Shown: one piece after another, positions 42,681-46,851 of the stretch
Position numbering within the stretch: the stretch's first letter is position 1
Layout: each line of letters starts with the position of its first letter
From: Actinomycetes bacterium
GTDB taxonomy: Bacteria > Actinomycetota > Actinomycetes > Propionibacteriales > Propionibacteriaceae
NCBI GenBank assembly: GCA_021803025.1
Contig: JAJZQV010000014.1
Coordinates: 1 to 46,851, forward strand
Reading direction: 5' to 3'
Length of the DNA stretch: 46,851 nucleotides
Made by a program: the position numbers and the translations under genes
The notes under the pieces: generated by a model
What the model was told of the DNA's origin: nothing
The model's input: the letters and a program-made list of their open reading frames with translations, nothing else
Databases searched by the model: none

Positions 42681-44434
42681 CCAGTACAGCGGACTGGTGG
42701 CGCTCGGCGGTCGTCTACCAGGTCTACCCGCGCAGCTTCGCCGACTCCGACGGCGACGGCATCGGCGACCTGCGCGGCCTGATCGGCCACCTCGACCACC
42801 TCGCCGAACTAGGAGTCGACGTCTTGTGGCTGTCGCCTGTCTATGCCTCACCGCAGGCCGACAACGGCTACGACATCAGCGACTACCAGGCGGTCGACCC
42901 GACCTTCGGAACACTCGAGAACATCGACGAGCTCGTCACCCAGGCGCACCGGCGCGGTATCCGCCTGATCATGGATATGGTCGTCAACCATACCTCGGAC
43001 CAGCACCCGTGGTTCGTCGAGTCATCGTCGGGGCCTGACAGCCCCAAGCGCGACTGGTACTGGTGGCGCCCCCCGCGGCCCGGCACCACGCTCGGGGGGC
43101 CAGGGGCAGAACCCACGAACTGGAAGTCGTTCTTCTCGGGACCATCCTGGACGGCAGACCCCGTCTCTGGTGAGTACTACATGCACCTGTTCTCACCGTG
43201 CCAACCCGATCTGAACTGGGAGAACCCGCAGGTCAGGCAGGCGATCTTCGCGATGTTGCGCTGGTGGGTCGATCGCGGCGTGGACGGCTTCCGGATGGAC
43301 GTCGTCAACCTGCTGTCGAAGGACCCCGCACTGCCCGACGGCCAAGTCGCGCCCGGCGAGCTCTACGGCGACGGCTTCCCCAGCTACGGGCCCGGCCCGC
43401 GAATCCACGAGTTCCTGCGCGAGCTGCGCCAGGAGGTGCTGACCGGCCGGGACGGACCGTTCGTGATTGTCGGCGAGACGCCAGGGGCGACCGTCGAGCA
43501 GGCACGGCTGTTCACCGACTCCGACCGCCGCGAGCTCGACATGGTCTTCCAGTTCGAGCACATGGGCGTCGACCAGGGGCCGGGCGGCAAGTGGGACGTG
43601 CAGCCGCTCGACGTGCGCGCACTGAAGGAGACATTCCGACGCTGGCAGGACGGCCTCGCCGACTGCGGCTGGAACAGCCTGTACTGGTGCAACCACGATC
43701 AGCCGCGCCCGGTGTCGCGCTTCGGCGACGACGGCACGTACTGGCGTGAGTCGGCGACCGCTCTTGCGACAGTGCTGCACCTGCAGCGCGGGACGCCCTT
43801 CATCTACCAGGGCGAGGAGATCGGCATGCGCAACTCCACCTTCGCCTCCGCCGACGACTTCACCGACATCGAGTCGGTCAACCACTACCGGGCCGCCACC
43901 GTCCGCGGGCAGTCGCCGACGCTCGTGCTCGACGCGCTGCGCCGAATGAGCCGGGACAACGCACGGACGCCGTTCCAATGGGACGCCACAACGGGGGCCG
44001 GATTCACAGTCGGCACCCCGTGGATAGCGGTCAACGCCGACCACGACTATGTGAACCTCGCCGCCGAGCGCGGGGTCAGGGGCTCTGTGTACGAGCACTA
44101 CCGCAGCCTCATCGCCCTCCGGCGCTCGGAGCCGACGGTGGTGGACGGCGACTTCACGATGCTCGCCCCAGAGCATCCGACGGTGTTCGCCTACCTGCGG
44201 AGACTCAAGGAGACCGAGCTCCTGACCGCCGTCAACCTCTCCGGCGACCCGCAGACCGTGGAGATCCCGGCCGCGTCTGACGCCGCTGAGTGGTGCAAAT
44301 CAGAACTCGTCCTCACCAACCAGATCAGTGACGACACCGTCCCCGGCGCACCGATGTGGCCCGCCGCCGACCAGCTCGCGCTGCGCCCGTGGGAGGCGGT
44401 CGTGCTCCGGCGGCTGCATCCCAGTAACGACTAG
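42677..44434 (+). CDS. GH13_31 alpha-glucosidase, oligo-1,6-glucosidase type
   Basis: 585 residues from ATG 42677, overlapping the GH66 stop. The barrel starts WWRSAVVYQVYPRSFADSDG. Catalytic residues: nucleophile D208 in GFRMDVVNLLSK, acid/base E267 in VGETPG, and D341 in CNHDQPR; region I is MDMVVNHTSDQHPWF. Val directly after the nucleophile Asp is the residue linked to alpha-1,6 preference in this subfamily. It releases glucose from isomaltose and longer alpha-1,6 chains in the cytosol. It is the last gene of the operon. Confidence 0.95.
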   Translation: MTSTADWWRSAVVYQVYPRSFADSDGDGIGDLRGLIGHLDHLAELGVDVLWLSPVYASPQADNGYDISDYQAVDPTFGTLENIDELVTQAHRRGIRLIMDMVVNHTSDQHPWFVESSSGPDSPKRDWYWWRPPRPGTTLGGPGAEPTNWKSFFSGPSWTADPVSGEYYMHLFSPCQPDLNWENPQVRQAIFAMLRWWVDRGVDGFRMDVVNLLSKDPALPDGQVAPGELYGDGFPSYGPGPRIHEFLRELRQEVLTGRDGPFVIVGETPGATVEQARLFTDSDRRELDMVFQFEHMGVDQGPGGKWDVQPLDVRALKETFRRWQDGLADCGWNSLYWCNHDQPRPVSRFGDDGTYWRESATALATVLHLQRGTPFIYQGEEIGMRNSTFASADDFTDIESVNHYRAATVRGQSPTLVLDALRRMSRDNARTPFQWDATTGAGFTVGTPWIAVNADHDYVNLAAERGVRGSVYEHYRSLIALRRSEPTVVDGDFTMLAPEHPTVFAYLRRLKETELLTAVNLSGDPQTVEIPAASDAAEWCKSELVLTNQISDDTVPGAPMWPAADQLALRPWEAVVLRRLHPSND

Positions 44435-44970
44435 CGCAACCGTCGACCCGGGCCGCCTAACCAAACCCGCCGCCTAGATACCCCCAGCCGCCTCGTGGCT
44501 TGAGCAGTGCCGGGGCGGCAAAGGTTCCGGATCTCCAACAACGGTCGTCCGCGCACTGAATTGGCGAACAGCTGCGCAGCAAGGCCCGTACGGTGACCGA
44601 GCTCAGGGGCGGCCAGGATCTCAAACTGAGGAACCTCGCGTCGAACCTGCCCTCCCATGGAGCGCCGACCCGGAACCGCGAGATGCTCCGGTGCAGCGCA
44701 GGAAGGTTCGGCCGCAGGCCCTCGCGGAAGACACCATTGGTTCGCACCAAGCCACAGCTCGGCTTGAGACGTACGAAGAGGTGCTCCACGAGTGCGTCGC
44801 GACGGCGACTCTCTCGACCAGGTGCCGTTTGGCGGCGATATGGGGCACGAAGAGCTGCGGAACGTCATCTCGGCATGCTCGTCCCAGACCTGGGAGCGTG
44901 GTTGACACCGGCTGCGGCACAGAGTCCGTATGCACGATTAGCGTCTCCACACCGGACGCCTTCAGCCGCA
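44435..44970. other. Decayed spacer after the alpha-glucan operon
   Basis: No intact gene. On the minus strand, short arginine-rich runs in changing frames (for example GLVRTNGVFREGLRPNLPAL near 44690-44750) hint at a broken gene that I cannot assign. No clear terminator follows the GH13 stop. Confidence 0.45.
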
Positions 44971-44971
44971 G

Positions 44972-45465
44972 TACCTTCCCGCCGACCACGCTCGCACCGT
45001 CGAAGTCGCCGCTGCCCGGCGTGGTGCGCGACCTCCTGATGGAGCTGCTCGACCTGCGCCCGGTCTGCATCATCTCCGGCGGCCAGTTCGAGCAGTTCGA
45101 CAAACAGGTGATCGCCCCCGATTCGCCGCTAATCGGACGCCTCCACCTCATGCCCACCAACGGCACCCGCTACGACACCTACGCCGACGGCCAGTGGGTG
45201 GAGCAGTACAAGCACGAACTGTCGCCCGAGAGCCGCGCCCGAGCGCTGGAGGCGCTGGAGCGCGAGGCGAGGCGGCTGGGCCTGTGGGAGCCGCAGACCT
45301 GGGGACCCATCCTCGAGGACCGCGGCTCCCAGATCACCTTCTCGGCGCTCGGCCAGGCGGCCCGGTGGACGCCAAGAAGGCCTGGGATCCGGACGGGTCG
45401 AAGCGTCGACACTGCGGGACTCCGTCGACTACCTACGGATCCTCCTGCCCGGTCTGCGCGGGTGA
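44972..45465 (+). pseudogene. HAD-IIB family hydrolase, broken
   Basis: The body is well preserved: TLAPSKSPLP, then PVCIISGGQFEQFDKQVIAP, RLHLMPTNGTRYDTYADGQW, and WGPILEDRGSQITFSALGQA, which identify a sugar-phosphatase or phosphomannomutase-like HAD. However, the start is lost: where FDLDGTL is expected the frame reads FPPTTL, removing both catalytic Asp residues. Near 45358 a frameshift moves the sequence (VDAKKAWDPDGSKR) to another frame, which then reads LRDSVDYLRILLPGLRG and stops. The C-terminal third is missing. Confidence 0.78.
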
Positions 45466-45648
45466 ACTCCCCAGTGGTGGCGGCGTGTCAAAGGCCCGTT
45501 TAGCTGGTTAGGCGCGCTGCTCGGGCGTAGTGTCGCCGGCGGACCACCGTGACGCTCCCATCTGCGTGACCGAATTGCCGGCCCTCTGACGGTCGCTGCG
45601 GTCGGCCCACACGACAACGCTGTTGATCCGACCGAGGAGTCATCGCCC

Positions 45649-46851
45649 ATGTCTGACATCATCGTCGCCGGCAGAAAGGTCAAGGCCGATCCCGACCTTC
45701 CGCCCGTCGCCGTCATCGAACCGCCCACGATCTCGGGCCGCACCAAAATCATCTACGGCATCATCGCGGTGGTGGCCGCGATCGCCTGGGCGGTGATCGC
45801 CATCGAGCGCGGCGAGACGGTGAGCGCCGTCTGGTTCGTGCTCGCCGCCGTCGGCAGCTACCTCATCGCGCTCCGCTTCTACGCGCGACTCATCGAGCGC
45901 AAGATCCACCAGCCCGACGACACCCGCGCCACGCCGGCGGAGGAGTTCGCGAACGGCAAGGACTTCCTGCCGACCAACCGCGTCGTCCTGTTCGGGCACC
46001 ACTTCGCCGCGATCGCGGGCGCCGGCCCCCTCGTCGGGCCCGTCCTCGCCGCTCAGATGGGCTACCTCCCGGGCACGCTGTGGATCATCATCGGCGTCAT
46101 CTTGGCCGGTGCTGTGCAGGACTACATGGTCATGCATCTCGCCATCAGGCGCCGCGGGCGCTCGCTCGGCCAGATGTGCCACGACGAGCTCGGCCCGATC
46201 GGCGGCTGGCTTGCCATCATCGGCGTGTTGACGATCATGCTCATCCTGATCGCGGTGCTGGTCATCGTCATCATCGGCGCCATGGCCTCCTCGCCCTGGG
46301 CCGTCTTCTCGATCGCGATGACCATCCCGATCGCCTTCTTCATGGGCCTCTACATGCGCTACATCCGGCCCGGCAAGGTCGGCGAGGCGTCCATCATCGG
46401 CGTCGTCCTGCTGCTCGTGGCGATCGTGTCCGGCGGCTGGGTCTCCGCCGACCCGGGGCTGGCCAAGGTGTTCACGATGACGCCGCTCAACCTCGCCATC
46501 GCGATCTGCATCTACGGCTTCGCGGCCGCCATCCTGCCGGTCTGGCTCCTGCTCGCACCGCGTGACTACCTGTCCACCTTCATGAAGGTGGGGACGATCG
46601 TGATGCTGTCGCTGTCGGTGCTGGTGGTCTTCCCGGTCATGCAGATGCCGGCGGTCACCCAGTTCGCCTACTCGGGCAAGGGCCCCGCCTTCGCCGGCAA
46701 CCTCTTCCCGTTCCTCTTCATCACGATCGCGTGCGGCGCGCTCTCGGGCTTCCACTCGCTGATCAGCTCAGTATCCGGGGCCGCGTCGCGGCCCTCGTGG
46801 GATGGGAAGAATCCGCGCTGGTCCCGACGGCTGGCGGTCGGGAGAATAGTG
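45649..46851 (+). CDS. cstA: Carbon starvation protein CstA family transporter, disrupted at 46771
   Basis: From ATG 45649, with GAGGAG 9 nt upstream. After a polar N-terminus the membrane helices begin KIIYGIIAVVAAIAWAVIAI. Family blocks: FGHHFAAIAGAGPLVGPVLA, then QMGYLPGTLWIIIGVILAGA, GALSGFHSLISS. Intact CstA is about 700-770 residues and is a peptide or pyruvate uptake carrier. Here the family pattern ends at residue 374, where GTTPK is expected, and an unrelated GC-rich sequence follows, still open to the window edge. An insertion, a deletion or an assembly junction would explain it. Confidence 0.85.
   Translation, partial: MSDIIVAGRKVKADPDLPPVAVIEPPTISGRTKIIYGIIAVVAAIAWAVIAIERGETVSAVWFVLAAVGSYLIALRFYARLIERKIHQPDDTRATPAEEFANGKDFLPTNRVVLFGHHFAAIAGAGPLVGPVLAAQMGYLPGTLWIIIGVILAGAVQDYMVMHLAIRRRGRSLGQMCHDELGPIGGWLAIIGVLTIMLILIAVLVIVIIGAMASSPWAVFSIAMTIPIAFFMGLYMRYIRPGKVGEASIIGVVLLLVAIVSGGWVSADPGLAKVFTMTPLNLAIAICIYGFAAAILPVWLLLAPRDYLSTFMKVGTIVMLSLSVLVVFPVMQMPAVTQFAYSGKGPAFAGNLFPFLFITIACGALSGFHSLISSVSGAASRPSWDGKNPRWSRRLAVGRIV

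Noticed and set aside
44457-44789. Minus-strand 110-codon frame after the alpha-glucan operon
   Set aside because: It has no ribosome site or family pattern, and neighbouring frames carry similar Arg-rich runs; at most it is an unidentifiable remnant.

Overview
The window is high-GC DNA with GTG starts, strong GGAGG-type ribosome sites and several gene families largely confined to Actinomycetota (the PPA1309 family, the UPF0182 membrane protein, the zincin/F420-associated metalloprotease and the YlbL-like Lon/PDZ protease side by side). I read it as chromosome of an actinomycete. Propionibacteriaceae-like is possible, but the genus cannot be fixed from this sequence. Nothing here was checked against a database; family names come from motifs visible in the translations.

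Layout. 1-1333: 5' part of a peptide-type solute-binding lipoprotein (minus strand). 1473-1593: initiator tRNA-fMet and its terminator. 1506-11550: a mobile and defence patchwork. It holds an N-truncated large serine recombinase reading into the tRNA, fragments of a replication-relaxation protein and an IS21 transposase, an intact IS1380-type element, an N-truncated AbiEii toxin, then an intact three-gene operon (GmrSD-like DUF262/HNH nuclease, zinc-hook ABC ATPase, small helical protein), closed by an ISL3 transposase remnant. The operon is the best candidate for an undescribed system. 11702-19053: a minus-strand carbohydrate import operon (binding protein, two permeases, LacI regulator, two sulfatases) with a perfect LacI-type operator sitting exactly between the -35 and -10 boxes. 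19296-22794: a decayed stretch with IS21-like terminal repeats, remnants of a molybdopterin oxidoreductase, a DUF1684 protein and an aldo/keto reductase, mixed with intact VIT1-type, PAP2 and small membrane protein genes.

22797-34826 is mostly housekeeping: a nitrilase-family amidase, an intact IS5-family element with CTAG target duplication, DUF1015, a pair of M16 peptidases, and the convergent UPF0182/PPA1309/YlbL operon with a divergent metalloprotease. 34827-35470 has no gene but carries three related AACCGTTA-type motifs and an 18-bp perfect palindrome. 35471-44434 is an alpha-1,6-glucan (isomaltooligosaccharide or dextran) locus: a Gfo/Idh/MocA oxidoreductase, a divergent ROK repressor, a binding protein, two permeases, a GH66 enzyme without a signal peptide and a GH13_31 alpha-1,6-glucosidase, with overlapping stop and start codons from the first permease onward. 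44435-45465 is decayed DNA with a HAD-IIB hydrolase remnant. 45649 to the end is a cstA gene whose family-like sequence stops abruptly at 46771.
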